From contig CM063248.1 of NCBI GenBank assembly GCA_032158295.1, positions 16,788,787 through 16,852,786 on the forward strand: a stretch of DNA of 64,000 nucleotides. Direction: 5' to 3'. The DNA comes from Pycnopodia helianthoides. Taxonomy: Eukaryota > Echinodermata > Asteroidea > Forcipulatida > Asteriidae. Of the stretch, positions 41,601 to 53,400 are shown one piece after another (position 1 is the stretch's first letter; each line of letters opens with the position of its first letter). The notes beneath the pieces are model-generated. The model ran no database searches. It was given only the letters and a program-made list of their open reading frames with translations, and was not told where the DNA came from. Both the position numbers and the translations under genes were made by a program.

Positions 41601-42660
41601 GGTTGAATTGGTCAAAACAATTTCTAAATTTCATATTTTGTTTAAACATTGAGCAATCTGATTGGTCCCTAAGCCAAGTCGGGTGTTGGTTCTGACCGTA
41701 GCACATCTACTTACAGGCACCAGCCATGGACCCACGTTAGGAGAGCACTCATAGAAGCAGAGGTCTTGCATGAAGTGTTTCTGACAGGGTGCCGAGAGTG
41801 GAGTGGGACAATGGTTCCAGTCCATGCTATACCAGGTTGGGGAGACGTGCATGTCTTCAGTTACTTTCGTCGTACAGCACGAACGGTTCTTCCACTGAGC
41901 ACACTAAAAACGGGGCAAAGAAGAGAGTTAAACAGTCTTGGGTGCCTCGATGTGTGAAGCTGGAAAACGTTTGTTCACAAAATAAAATTTAAAAAAAGGA
42001 CTTGATATCATAAAGGCGTTGAGTTTACAACATGGATTTAAAACTAAACAAATTGTTCAGGGAAAGGTTAGTGACTCTTTGCCTGTGCTTTGCTAAGTGG
42101 TTTATTAGACTGACTGCCCTCTTGCCAAATGCAGTCAAAATTTTGTTGTAGTCAAAACAAATGTGTGAACGACTGTGGAATAGAATAATCGTGCAAAATT
42201 ATGTAAACTCACAAAAACAGAGATTTTCTTGTGAGGGCATTTCAGATTAATAAATCTTAGATTTTACCATGTAAGCTCACACTTCAATACTTTTGCAGCT
42301 ATCTGTAAAAAATGAATTTTGAAAGAACAAAGGGATTCGATAGATTGTTTTTGGAAAACGTGCGGACCAGTGAAAACCCTTCCATACCACTCAAAAGTCA
42401 GGTTCACAAGTCACCTGGCGAGTGAAATAAAAAAAACATTAAGGGAAACCCCCCCCCCAACTCCTGGTCACTACAACACCCATTTTGACTAAAGAAAAAT
42501 CGAAGCCAACCTGTTCAAAAAGTTTGTCCTCCTTCCCAGGTTTGCTCTTGTGGCTGACGCCATCCATGCACGTGTCGACGTAGTCATCTAGAGTCACTCG
42601 CTCAGCGAGTGCAACACACAGCGTCAGCAGAACTACTGCAAGTGTACGTGATGTGGACAT
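38688..42660 (-). CDS. Folate receptor family protein, 5 exons, 254 aa, signal peptide and GPI-type tail
   Basis: Exons in transcript order: 42660-42511, 41903-41715, 40566-40431, 39480-39314, 38810-38688; total 765 bp including TAG. The first four introns keep frame exactly. The protein starts [20 protein letters not shown], a clear signal peptide. Family landmarks follow in order: [79 protein letters not shown] and [13 protein letters not shown]. The last exon reads [16 protein letters not shown] and then a hydrophobic stretch ([15 protein letters not shown]), as expected for GPI attachment near TGSAS. Length and cysteine spacing match vertebrate FOLR proteins (about 250 aa). It probably binds folate or a related pterin or flavin at the cell surface; riboflavin-binding protein and Juno belong to the same family, so the ligand is not certain. 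Confidence 0.93.
39528..39962. mobile_element. TTAA-flanked element with internal degenerate minisatellite
   Basis: Ends TTAACCCTAA and TTTAGGGTTAA. Inside, CCCAAATCCTTCTAAATCCT-like units recur seven or more times at irregular spacing. It lies in the folate-receptor intron before exon 4, 48 bp from the acceptor. Confidence 0.75.
41340..41582. repeat. 121-bp tandem duplication
   Basis: CCAGGAAAAGCCATT...TCAATATTTAAAAAT occurs twice in direct succession (41340 and 41461) with few differences. In the folate-receptor intron between exons 2 and 3. Confidence 0.9.
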
Positions 42661-44139
42661 GTTGAAGTCTGCATCATAAAGTTGAAATAATAAAAGCAAT
42701 GTTAATACTGCTCTACATACAATGTGCACTATGCTCCTGGCCTTTATAGATGTGCCCCAGTTCTAAGGAAAAATTGCCTTGCCCTTACAAGAACTAAATA
42801 TCAGGCTTGCTAAACCTGTTGCTGTAAAATGCTACTGTACAAAACGTGGTACGTGTACAGGGTTGCCCTTAACTTCCTCAGTGACTAGCCAGCAGGCATA
42901 GCAGGACCAGTTAGCTTGCCATTTCACTTGTCCCCAAGCTATTTCACTTGTCAATACTTTCTGTTGAATGAGAATGTTTAGAACACTGAGCCTTTAGCCA
43001 AACCCATTGGAGTGAATTTTGACTGGTCCTCAGTCGATTTAACTGGCATTTGACCAGCAGATGTACATTAATAGGCCTTTAAACTTGTCCCATCTTTCAG
43101 CATCTGCATGAATTACGTACATCAGTGCATGTATACTTTTTTGGCACCACCTTCCGGCTACCAGGAAGGACTGCATATGCTAGAGCTGCCCACATACAGT
43201 TATAGAACAAATGTTAAACATTCCAAAACCGAAACCTCAAGCTATTAACTATTAATAAGACTGGTAACCACAAAACTAAACTTCTCTGGTCTCACTTCCT
43301 GGAAATAGAAAAAATCACTGCCTGCGGTGAATGATTTCATTATTTCCTTGTCTCTTCTGGATCTGTCTAAAATGTTCATGATAATACACGGAGCGGGTTT
43401 GTTCCTGCAGGGCCAGTGCAGTCTACCCTCTAGATGACCTTCATCCATTCACAGGCAGTACTTTTACCATCATTCAGCCTTGGCTGGGGTCCCTCACCCA
43501 GACAATGAAAATTTCAATTTGACATCACAGCATGTCTGCTACGACACTCCCCCCACCACCCCAAGGTTCTTTAACAAACCTGGAGAGAAACCTGGACCTG
43601 ATCAAACCGAAAGGAGTCAATTATATTGTTCAGAGGGAAAGAGCATCAAGTTGTTTTTTTGGAAGAGTACATTTATTTCACTTTCACTTGGTTTCAGTAA
43701 AACACAGCAGACAAACAACCCAGTGTACAAAATTTATCAGATTTGATGGTCAAATTGTAACAATTAATAATACACAGTTCTTTTAATAGTGCTTTATCAC
43801 ACGCGAGGGCGTCTCAAAGAACTCATTATTTTTGTCTACAAGGTATGCGCAGCTATGTTCAAAGTATAAGACCCATTTATTTCCATTTACTTCCGTATAG
43901 CCAGGGAACACCTTAAGGGGATACAACTTTTTTTGTTTAAAGTATCAAGTAATTAACCACAAGGGAAAATGACTGGTAAATCTTCTTCTTTTTCACAGAT
44001 GTATCAATTGCAATGGGGATAAACAATATTATGTTATTGTTCTTTTTTACTTGATTACCCTTCACCAATGTGTGTTGAGCACTGTAAACTCGGTGCTTCC
44101 CCCCCTCCCCAGTCCTGCAGGAATAAATCTATAGGCCTT

Positions 44140-44225
44140 CCTACTTGGGTGGGATTCGAACCCACGACCTCCCACCAGTCTATCTAAAGCAGATTTCTTA
44201 CCGCAAGACCACCGAGCGAGCCCGG
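44140..44225 (-). mobile_element. tRNA-derived SINE, second type, inverted
   Basis: On the minus strand it shows GGTGGTCTTGCGGTAAGAA (A box) and GGGTTCGAATCCC (B box around 44150-44163), the same family as 17955-18110. Confidence 0.7.
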
Positions 44226-44266
44226 TGGCAAGAGGTCAATTTAAATCCTGCAATCTGAGAGTGTAA

Positions 44267-44405
44267 TGGCGTGTCGTGGACGAGCGGATAAGAACACCAA
44301 ACTCAAGCTCTAGTGTTTCTGATCAGCAGAGTGAGGGTTCGAGTCCCGGTCGTGACACTTGTGTCCTTAAGCAAGACACTCAAAACCATTATTATTGCCG
44401 TGTCC
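44267..44405 (+). mobile_element. tRNA-derived SINE, first type
   Basis: GTCGTGGACGAGCGGATAAG (A-box region) and GGGTTCGAGTCCC (B box) are followed by CACTTGTGTCCTTAAGCAAG. A TTAA-flanked element follows immediately at 44419. Confidence 0.8.
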
Positions 44406-44418
44406 TTCGGATTATTAT

Positions 44419-44638
44419 TTAACCCTCTTGCTGTCTGACCATTCAATACCATTCACTGTGGTTTTGAATGACAGATAAACTATGCCAGCCTGCAATATGA
44501 TACCATGAGGGAATGCATGTACACAGTACACAGTTAGTTCTGTGCACAGTTGTGCCACCGTACACAACCTTGGCAGTCAGATGGTTTCAAATGGTTGGTC
44601 AACTCACTGGAAAATGTTGCCAAGAGTAGGAGGGTTAA
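44419..44638. mobile_element. TTAA-flanked MITE, family B
   Basis: TTAACCCTCTTGCTGTCTG at the left and AGAGTAGGAGGGTTAA at the right. TTAA plus CCC at the ends is typical of piggyBac-like elements. Sister copy 54258-54493 is inverted; diverged copies lie at 23053-23275, 45070-45270 and 58020-58140. Confidence 0.85.
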
Positions 44639-45629
44639 TGCAAATAATTCAATAGACGGATGCATCGGCAATAAAGAATAGTATTTGTTTTTCACCCCAC
44701 ACCGATCATGTGCTTCTTTCAACCTTTCCTTTGCGACGTCACAGCCGCGAGTTTTGCCAACCCTGGTTGAGGAAAAACTACAGGTTTTTAAATTCACTAG
44801 TAACCAAACAAATTCTCCACTTAGCATAGAAAGTTTCTTAGCAGTATTTCATACTTATCAGCTTGACGAAATTGGGACCCATTCACCAGAACCCCTTGCA
44901 CAACTAAACAGTTATGTCATAAACAATACACAATGCTGCCATCAAACCCCGTCGTCATATTTGTTCCTTGTCAATCAGCAGACCTGAGTTTATGACTATG
45001 GTAGGGGATGTTTAAAAATCATAAAACTCTTATCCATTGTTAACTCAACATAAAATCAAACTATTGAGAGGGCTCCGTAATGGTATTGTTCCTTCTACTG
45101 TGCAATCGTGGTTTGGCCATCATCCAGCTGTGAATCGGAACGATAACCTTCGCCATTGTGCAATATCATGTGAGGAATGCATACATGTACATTGTACATG
45201 GACCAGTACAAAGATAGTTCTGGGCACAGTTGTGCCTTTGTACCCAACCTGTGTAGAGGAAAAGGTTTAGGAGGGTGTTTTGGTAACAACATGTAATAGT
45301 ATCTCTATGAGTTATGATACATGTAGTTCTGAAAATAACAGATGCCTTGATGATGTTTGGAAAAGTGCACTCTCACTAGTCTTCTCCTGAAGACAACAGG
45401 CCTGAAATTACACGATGGCCATGGCCTCTGTTGCCCTTGGTCTTGGCCTTGATGCCCCTCCAAAAGTTTCAAATAAAAACATTCAATTTGTTGATCAACT
45501 TTGTGTTCAAATGAAAAACAAATTTGACAATTTGTTTGAAAGACAAAGCATCCCGTTCTTGTTTGTTTCTGAAAGATTTAGGACTAGCATTTTTTGAAAT
45601 ATATTAAAAACATTCTTAGGAGTAGGCTG

Positions 45630-45762
45630 TGTCTGAATCAAGCAACTTCGGCTATGGCTATGGCTATAGCTGCTACCTAGCTGCAAACAACAACATTGGA
45701 GAACAGGACTTTTTGGCATTCAAGCCATAGCCACTGCAGAAGCCGCTTATTCAGACACAGAC
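45630..45762. mobile_element. Inverted-repeat MITE
   Basis: CTGTGTCTGAATCAAGC...GGCTATGGCT pairs with AGCCATAGCC...GCTTATTCAGACACAG. Confidence 0.8.
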
Positions 45763-46202
45763 AGAAAGTCTTCAATTGGCCTAAAATTTTGTGGTTAGTT
45801 TGAGTTTGTTAGTGTGTTTTTTTTTCACAGGTGGCATCCCACTGGTTGTCAAAAACTCAAATTGTGACGTTGCAAGCAGCAATGCTTTATTACGCCGTGT
45901 CCCTAAAGGCGAAGGGAATTACTCAGAATGCAAACCGTGTAGTGCATGTCAATTTCATGCCTTAAAAGTGTGGCAAGAAGAAGTATACCATACCAACAGT
46001 TTTAGGTTGTTTTAGCAGACTTTAGTTCAAATATTGGGCGCTCAAAAAAAAAAAGTTCAAAATTTGTGTGCCCAAATTTTTTAAAATGTCCATTTACAAA
46101 GATTGCACCAAACAACTTCATCACAGAATCACACCAGTCACTACCTCCATATCCATGGTCACACAGTCTACATTACAACAGGAGTCTGTCCATTCAATCA
46201 TC

Positions 46203-46440
46203 TGGGCCCAATTTCATCAAGCAGATAACAATAATTACTTAACAATTTTTGCTTAGCAGGCACAATTGGTACATGGGACCATAGAGAAAGGACACGTCTG
46301 TGGCCAGTGTGGGTCCTTTCTCTAATGTCATGATAGACCATATATCATTATGATATAATAATGATGGGACATTTGTCCGGTAACCTTATTCCGGTAAGCA
46401 TAATTTTGTTGTGCTTAGCTACATCATAACCATGTACTTT
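46203..46440. mobile_element. Inverted-repeat element, GGGCCCAATTTCAT family
   Basis: Left end GGGCCCAATTTCATCAAGC. Interior GGTAAGCATAATTTTGTTGTGCTTAGC is shared with 59063-60386. Confidence 0.55.
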
Positions 46441-47315
46441 TTATGCCTAGACTCTAGGCTAGAGATTGCCTTTGAGTTTGAATGAATCTGGAATGAAGCA
46501 GCGGAGCTCTATGAAGTGGAAGAAGTGGAAGTAACGGCCCATCGCCTAGCCAGGCCTGATATGTTGCTCCTGCCTCCTGGATGGCCTTACTTCCGCTTTT
46601 CCTTTGCTTTGTACTAAAATAACTGTTCTTAAAACTGATTAATTTATCCACCCATCCCCCTTACCTGGAATATCGGCTACTGTCACTAATTAAATGCCAT
46701 GTGCTTCTGAAATCTTAGCCTTGTGAATGAGGTTTCCGGTTTCTCCTCTCTCACCGCAGCTCTCTCTATGTCTATAGTATGTGTGTGGTGGTGCATGTGC
46801 GTGTTATGTTACGTTTGTTACCTAAAGGACCTTTCATACTCTGTGTTTATCAAGCAAGATGTCACGCACGTGCACGGACGGCAAATGGAGCAAGGTACCA
46901 GACATAGAATTATAATCTAGTATCAGAAAAACGGAACAGCTGACGTCACAGGTGACCAGTCTAGCGCCGGGGCGCGCTACTCTCTAGTCTTGGTCCGAGA
47001 CGTTCCGGTAGCGCGCAATCCGGTAGAGGGCGCCATATCAACACGAACCGCTGCTGTCTCCTCTTTATGGGTGCACCCCTATAAATAAACTTCCATAGCA
47101 TACAGTGCAAAATGCTTAATATTAAAAAATACACGAAAAATACTTAAAAGTCTCACAGCTTATTACAGTAGAAGGAAAATTATTCATTGACTCTTGAACT
47201 TATCTCACAATGCCATTGAGGACAACAGAGCCGTGGTTAATGTTTGAAGCCTTTTTATGGTGTGGATCATAAGAAGAAAAAAAAACATAGTAAAAACTGT
47301 AATGCAGCAATGTGT

Positions 47316-47452
47316 AAAACTGTTTTTAGGAGAAGTGTTGGCTCTGAAAAGAGCAGGTGTGGTCTCGTCGTGAAAACGAGCAGAGCATCCTGCTCAAAAC
47401 GTCGGGACCACATCTGTTCTTCTCAGAGCCAACACTTCTCCCCAAACAGTTT
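47316..47452. repeat. Foldback element, about 47-bp arms
   Basis: AGAAGTGTTGGCTCTGA...GTGTGGTC pairs with GACCACATCTG...TCAGAGCCAACACTTCT. Parts of the same sequence recur at 1885-1950 and 28790-28915, each followed by ACACATGG(T/A/C)TGTACC. Confidence 0.85.
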
Positions 47453-47894
47453 CACACATGGCTGTACCCGCAAACTACAGTTTTTCTCAGACATGTTTGG
47501 GGTTTAATTTCAAATTTTACTGACACAACCGAAACGATGATGTTGTATAAATGCTGAAATCAATCAGTCAATACGTATTGCACAGTCAAGTTTTCCAATA
47601 ATTAGTAGATTTATTACAACGGCAAATCAACGGGCTTACAAATGTGTCTGATTATTTACAGCTTAAATAATCATTTATGTACAATGTTGACAATGCGTTG
47701 GTTTTTGGACGACACAATGATATCTACTTTACTAAAACAAAAGCACTGCAAATCAAGGGTTCCTATATTCGCACTTAATGGTTTCACTGATTTTCGCAGT
47801 TTGTGATCTATATACAAAGTCCTACTATAAACTACATGTTATTAAATTTCAGTCTTCAGCAAAAGATGGTCTGGTCAGAGTGAAGATAAAGGTG

Positions 47895-48272
47895 TTAAAG
47901 GCATGGTGTATTTTGGTAATTACTCCACAAGTTAATGACCGTAAAAAATTACTTGATAAAGAGCACTGGAGAGCTGTTGATATATCAGAAACGAACCCCT
48001 TTTAGGTAATGTAGTTTTGGAGAAAGAGTTCATTTTTTTTAGCCCAAAAATTTGAATATGAGAAAGGCTCAGAAATTAACCCTTCTCTGGCATCTGATAG
48101 CACACAATTCTATGCAACAAGGGTGTTTTTTCTCTTTAATTATTTCTTGGAACTTCGATAACCATGATAACCAATCGAGCCCAAATTCTAACAGGTTCGT
48201 TATTTTATGTATATGTTGGGATACATCAAGTGACTGGTCTTTGACAATTACCAAAGTATACCCTGCCTTTAT
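47895..48272. mobile_element. TTAA-flanked MITE, family A
   Basis: TTAAAGGCATGGTGTATTTTGGTAATTAC at the left (motif split for length) and GACAATTACCAAAGTATACC...CTGCCTTTA at the right. The right TTAA is decayed to TTATAA. Confidence 0.75.
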
Positions 48273-49844
48273 AATGGCCAGCAAATTTGAGCGCAAACCG
48301 AGTTTATAAATAGGAGTTCATAAACGAACCTGGAAGATTTTGCAGTGTTGTTGCACTGACAAGCACCACCCTGGCCAATACAAATCTCATGAAGCTGGTG
48401 AGCACAACACTAAAAATGCTTAGCAAAGAAAAACAATCTTGCTTATCAGATTTAGGTTACCAGCCAAAATACCATGCAATGTCTGTGTTTATGACTGCTT
48501 CCCTGCAAATCTTTTGCTAAGCACAATTTTCTGCTAACAAGTGGGCCCTGCTGGCAAGTGGCTTCTGCCGACAAGAACGACAAGTGCTGTCTGCTTTGCC
48601 ATTTATCAGCTTTTATGAAACAAAAATTATATTCTGCCAAGTAAACATACATGTTTTCTGAACATGAGACATGAGCCTAAGTTTGCTTAGCAGAGATAGG
48701 CTACACCAGCCGAAATAATAACAATGTGATGCATTACACGTCACCGGCTCCCTGACAATTCTTTTGCATAGCTAATAGAATTGTTAAGCGTTAACACATT
48801 CTGACCAACAGCTTTATGGAATTTCTGGCAAGGGGCATATAATTATATTCAGCCTCTTGGAAATATTTCGTGGTTGACTCTTCAGAGCTCATCAACATAA
48901 CCACTTGGAAGGGTTCACGTAACTCTTGGTAAGTAGATAAGAATGATTCAGTTCTCAAAGCATAATATTGGAACAGACTATTGATCTTCCTGACATTACA
49001 CCTCCATCTCTGCAGTCTCCTGGCTAAGACTGGAGCAGGGCCCAATATCATGGCTCTGTTAACTGAGAAGTAGATCAAAGAGCAGGATTTTGGGTTTTGT
49101 CTGAAGAAAATCACATCATATTTGTTTACCAGGCAGACTTAAAAAAAAGTCTGAGTTCAGATAAAGTTTGACATGTCTATGTCACATTCAAACAGACGAG
49201 CAACTTTCTCTTTGCAAATAGACAGAGGAAATGGCCAAGCGCAGAAAACTTTGTACAGTGTTTGTTCAGTTCTCTATGGCACTGTACTCTTAAAAATAAA
49301 TAAAAATATGAAATCAACTGAGAGACTGATAAGTTGCATGCCTCTCAAAGCTTTGGTTCTTCAAAATTAGATTTGTCCTGCTCTCAGCTAGTCACCATTA
49401 GCTCTTCATCGACAGCTCTTTAGCAATGGGGGGGGGGGGTATTTACACGTCACTAATCAATGGAAGCCCTTACTTTCACTGGAGGAAGTCCACTCGCCTG
49501 GTCAGAACTGATGCTTTGCATCTAAAGAAACTCAACTCGCTGAGGAAAATCCACAAAAAAAGTTTCAACTAAACGTCTGTGGAATTATACTGCACAACTC
49601 AGGCATCTGCACACACCTTGCAACCTACAAAACTTCTATTCTTAAAACAGCTTCATATCACTTGGAAAGAGTGCATTGAGTGAATACCCCATCACCTTGT
49701 CAACTGCTACACTACATTTAAAAAAAAATAAAGCTTTGGCTTTTTCTGGCATTTCACCTGAACATCAGGCTACTTCACATCAGGGGGGCTTTGGACTTGA
49801 CTGTGGCTATTCCCTTAAGTATCAATATTGAAGTACAGGCAGAT

Positions 49845-50360
49845 GAAGAGTTCTGAATGCATGTAGAGTTCTAGATGAAGTGATCTGAGGGCTGGTAGAG
49901 TTCTAGATGAAGCAATCTGAGGCTGGTAGAGTTCTAGATGAAGCCAAATGAAGGCAGGTAAAGTTCTAGATGAAGTGATCTGAAGACAGGTAGAGTTCTA
50001 GATAAAGTAATCTGAAGGCTTGTAGAGTTCTACATGAAGCAATCTGAAGGCTAGTACAGCTCTAGATAAAGCGATCTGAAAGCTGGTAGAGTTCTAGATG
50101 AAGAAATCTGAGGGCTGGTAGAGTTCTACATGAAGCGAAATGAAGACAGGTAGAGTTCTAGATGAAGAGATCGGAAGACAGGTAGAGTTCTAGATGAAGC
50201 AATCTGAAGGCTTGTAGAGTTCTAGATGAAGCGATCTGAGGGCTGGTAGAGTTCTGGATGAAGAGACCTGAATGCAGGTAGAGTTCTAGATGAAGCGATT
50301 TGAAGGCATGTGGAGTTCCAGACAAAGAGAGATGAGAATGCATGTAGAGTTCTAGCCATA
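49845..50360. repeat. About 31-bp minisatellite in presumed 3' UTR of the palmitoyltransferase gene
   Basis: About 16 units built on GTAGAGTTCTAGATGAAG followed by a variable CGATCTGAAGGCTG part. It lies 50-565 bp past the stop codon on the transcribed strand, so it is probably in the mRNA. Confidence 0.85.
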
Positions 50361-50410
50361 GTCACAGAAAGGGCTTCATACACCAAATCTCCAACATAGT
50401 GACATAGTGT

Positions 50411-53400
50411 TCATACTGTGTACACTGAAGCTTGATCTATCTCTTCGTCACTAGGGGGCGGTCTTATAAGGAAGAACTCCTTCAGGTTATGAAGTATTCC
50501 TCGGTTGTATGGGTTGAAGAAGTGACCGTTCGCATCTTTCAGGTATTCATAACGTTTGTGATTCACCCGCTCGTTTGTGTTGATGTTGAGGATGGCCATG
50601 TACCACTGAAATGAATAATAATATTTATTAAAGGTTAAACAAAAATAACAGCAAAACCATAAGCATATCATCTTTTTCCTTCTTCTTCTAATCATAATTG
50701 ATAATAATAATAACAATAATAATATTAATAATAATATCCCGATTACAGTCCCAATACCCAATCATACATCAGTGTAAAGTGCGAAATTTTAAATCATATT
50801 GCTTAATCCCAACGCAAATGATTACATCAATACACACAATAGTTAACACAATAATAACACAATAGACCAATCAGAATAGATAAACTGCCCCAGGTATTTA
50901 TGAAAAAGTCAATCAAAAAAAAGCTCACTCAGTTTAAAGAAGGTGAGTATTTAGAAACGTAAGGGGGGCCTAATTTGGGTGAAATTTGAATACCTACCGC
51001 TGTCACAGTGAGTCCGGCAGCGATGAAGCCAAAGAATATAATCTCCACCAGGCCCAAAACATACAAGACCTGTAGTCCGTCACGACTAACAATCAGATAG
51101 GAGAAGTATAACGAAAAAATGGCCATGATCGACAGCGATGTAGTGAAACCACAGAAGTACACCCTGTTAGAGAACCAAGAAGATGTTGGGTCAGTATTAG
51201 CTTAAAGGAACATTACAGAATTGGTAAGAAAAAATCTTGTAAAATATATTTTTTGATCACAGATTAACATAAAACTTACACGGTCTAATGATGATGATAG
51301 TAGAAAACATCCCTTGAAATATTTCTGTCTGAAATGCCGAATTTGATGAGAAATGAGTAAACTAATTTTCCGATTGGAGTTTATCGCTCAGTGAGCGTTT
51401 TATTCATTTTTTGAATCTATATGACTTCATGCAAATGTGTAATCGATTTTTCACTATTTTCTCGTGACCCAGATGGCCGATCGATCTCAAACTTCTACAG
51501 GTTTGTCAGTTTATGTATATGGTGGATTACATAAAGTGCTTACACTGCCAGCAACTGTTTTGTTAGCAAAAACCAATTCTGTAATGTTCCTTTAAAGGTA
51601 CACGTTGCTGTGGATCAGGCGAGTAGGTCTTTTAAAAGCATTTGTAACCGTTTGTTATAAAATGATATTGGTTAGAAAGATGTTTTAAAAGTAGAATACA
51701 TTACAATGATCCACATAAATATGCCTCGAAATTGCGTGGTTGTCCTTTTACATCGTGAACTAACACGGTCTGCCATTTTGTGGAGTCAAATTTTTGAGAC
51801 CAATCCATGTTTTGTCATTTTCAAAGTCCAAATCCCATAAAAATAGAGAAATACAGAAACACAAGAGAAATATATAATATAAAGATACAAATCATAAAGT
51901 TAACAACTCAATGCACATTTTTTGACATGTATAATATCACTAATTATATGTCAAGTTAAACAAATGAGTATTAAAGGCAGTGGACACTTTTGGTAATTAC
52001 TCAAGAAATGCACTACCATAAAAACTTACTTGCTATTTAAGGAGCACCTGAGAGCTGCTGATAGTATAAAGCATTGTAAGAAACGACTCTTCCGAAGGAA
52101 TGTATTTTTTTTGAGAAAGAGGTCATTTCTCACTAAAATATTTGGATCTGAGAAAGGCTTTAGGCAAAAAACCTTTCTCAGGCATTTAAAAGCACACAAT
52201 TCTATGCAACAAGGGTGTTTTTTTCTTTTATTATTTCCTTGCAACTTCAATGACCACTTTGAGCCCAAATTTTCCCGGGTTTTCTATTTTATGTATATTA
52301 TGTTGGGATACAGCAAGTGAGGAAACTGGTCTTTGACAATTACCAAAAGCATGTCCTGCCTTTAAAAGCAAGATTTTTTAACTGGTTGAAAAAAACTGCA
52401 GCTTCTTATCGTGAAAAGTAAAGTGATCCAAAGTTAAGGTGCACAGACGGTGAATGCACGATTGCCATATATTGAATGATGTTCTAGGGACAGTTAGGAA
52501 GGAAATTAGTAGGAAAATGAAGAGTGCACAAAAGGGTGTAGGGCACAAGAAGATTTGCGGTTTAAGATGGGGCTTAGCCAATCTGAGATTTATAAGTAAT
52601 AAGTACAATTGTGTACTGAATTAAAGGCCTACAAGATTTCTTGTAACCAGAAGCACTGGAAAGAATTCTTTCTGTCGAAGAACCTGCACTAGTTTATTGT
52701 AGTGAGTTGACAATGAAGTAATAAGATCTCAACTTACCTATTTTTTAAGCCAACACAGTTGTAAACGTACGGACAGTGGTGGTCAAAATGGACCACGCAT
52801 TTATTGCATGTTCTACAGTGTTTTGTGCGTAGGGGTTTGACTATCCGGCAGGTGTGACATAACCGACTTAAAGGGTTCTTGCCTTGCTTCCATTCATCAA
52901 AGTGGGCCACCTGGAGGAAAACAACACAGAAAACACAAAGGAGTTACACTTATTCAGACTGCAATCAACCCTTACTCAATAGGCCAACTTGTCTACAGGT
53001 GACTGCAATCCTCCAATATCCTCCTCTCCAATGTCACTTAATAATGAATTAAAAATAGTAATAGTGTACATTTACAATGCACAATGTCTATCATAAATGA
53101 TATTCCTTGCACCGAAATATTATATTTGGTGTAGCTTAAGAATGATTTTATGAGACAAAGCAAACACAACACAACACCTTGAAAGAGACACAAGGTGAGG
53201 TGGCGCATAATGCTGCCAGACCATGCCAGAAACACTGGGGCAAACCCCTTCTCTTTACGGTAAGTGTAGCTGGGTACTTTTATGTGCATTACACAACCAA
53301 AGTGGACCAACTTTTTTACATTCCATCTGAAGGACAAAGAAATAATGGTTAAATGCCTCGCTGAAGGACAAAAGTGTCAAGGCAGGACTCGAACCCACAT

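Larger units (their letters stand above)
42661..50410. other. Intergenic, folate receptor to palmitoyltransferase
   Basis: No protein-coding gene recognised. Short open frames lack family similarity or splice context. Contents are SINEs (44140, 44267), MITEs (44419, 45070, 45630, 46203, 47895), a foldback (47316) and the 31-bp minisatellite. 42860-43090 has a weak CAGGGTTGCCCTTAAC end that may be a decayed hAT-like copy. Confidence 0.6.

Noticed and set aside
45415..45597. Short frame starting MAMASVALGLGLDAPP as a small protein
   Set aside because: Built from TTGGCCTTGATGCC-type sequence, with no splice signals and no similarity I can recognise.
48791..49114. 107-aa minus-strand frame as a gene
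   Set aside because: It overlaps a decayed GGGCCCAATATCATGGCTCTG element and shows no recognisable family motif or exon context.
49845..50360. CRISPR-like array of 31-bp units
   Set aside because: Units are head-to-tail without unique spacers, in a spliced eukaryotic gene context.
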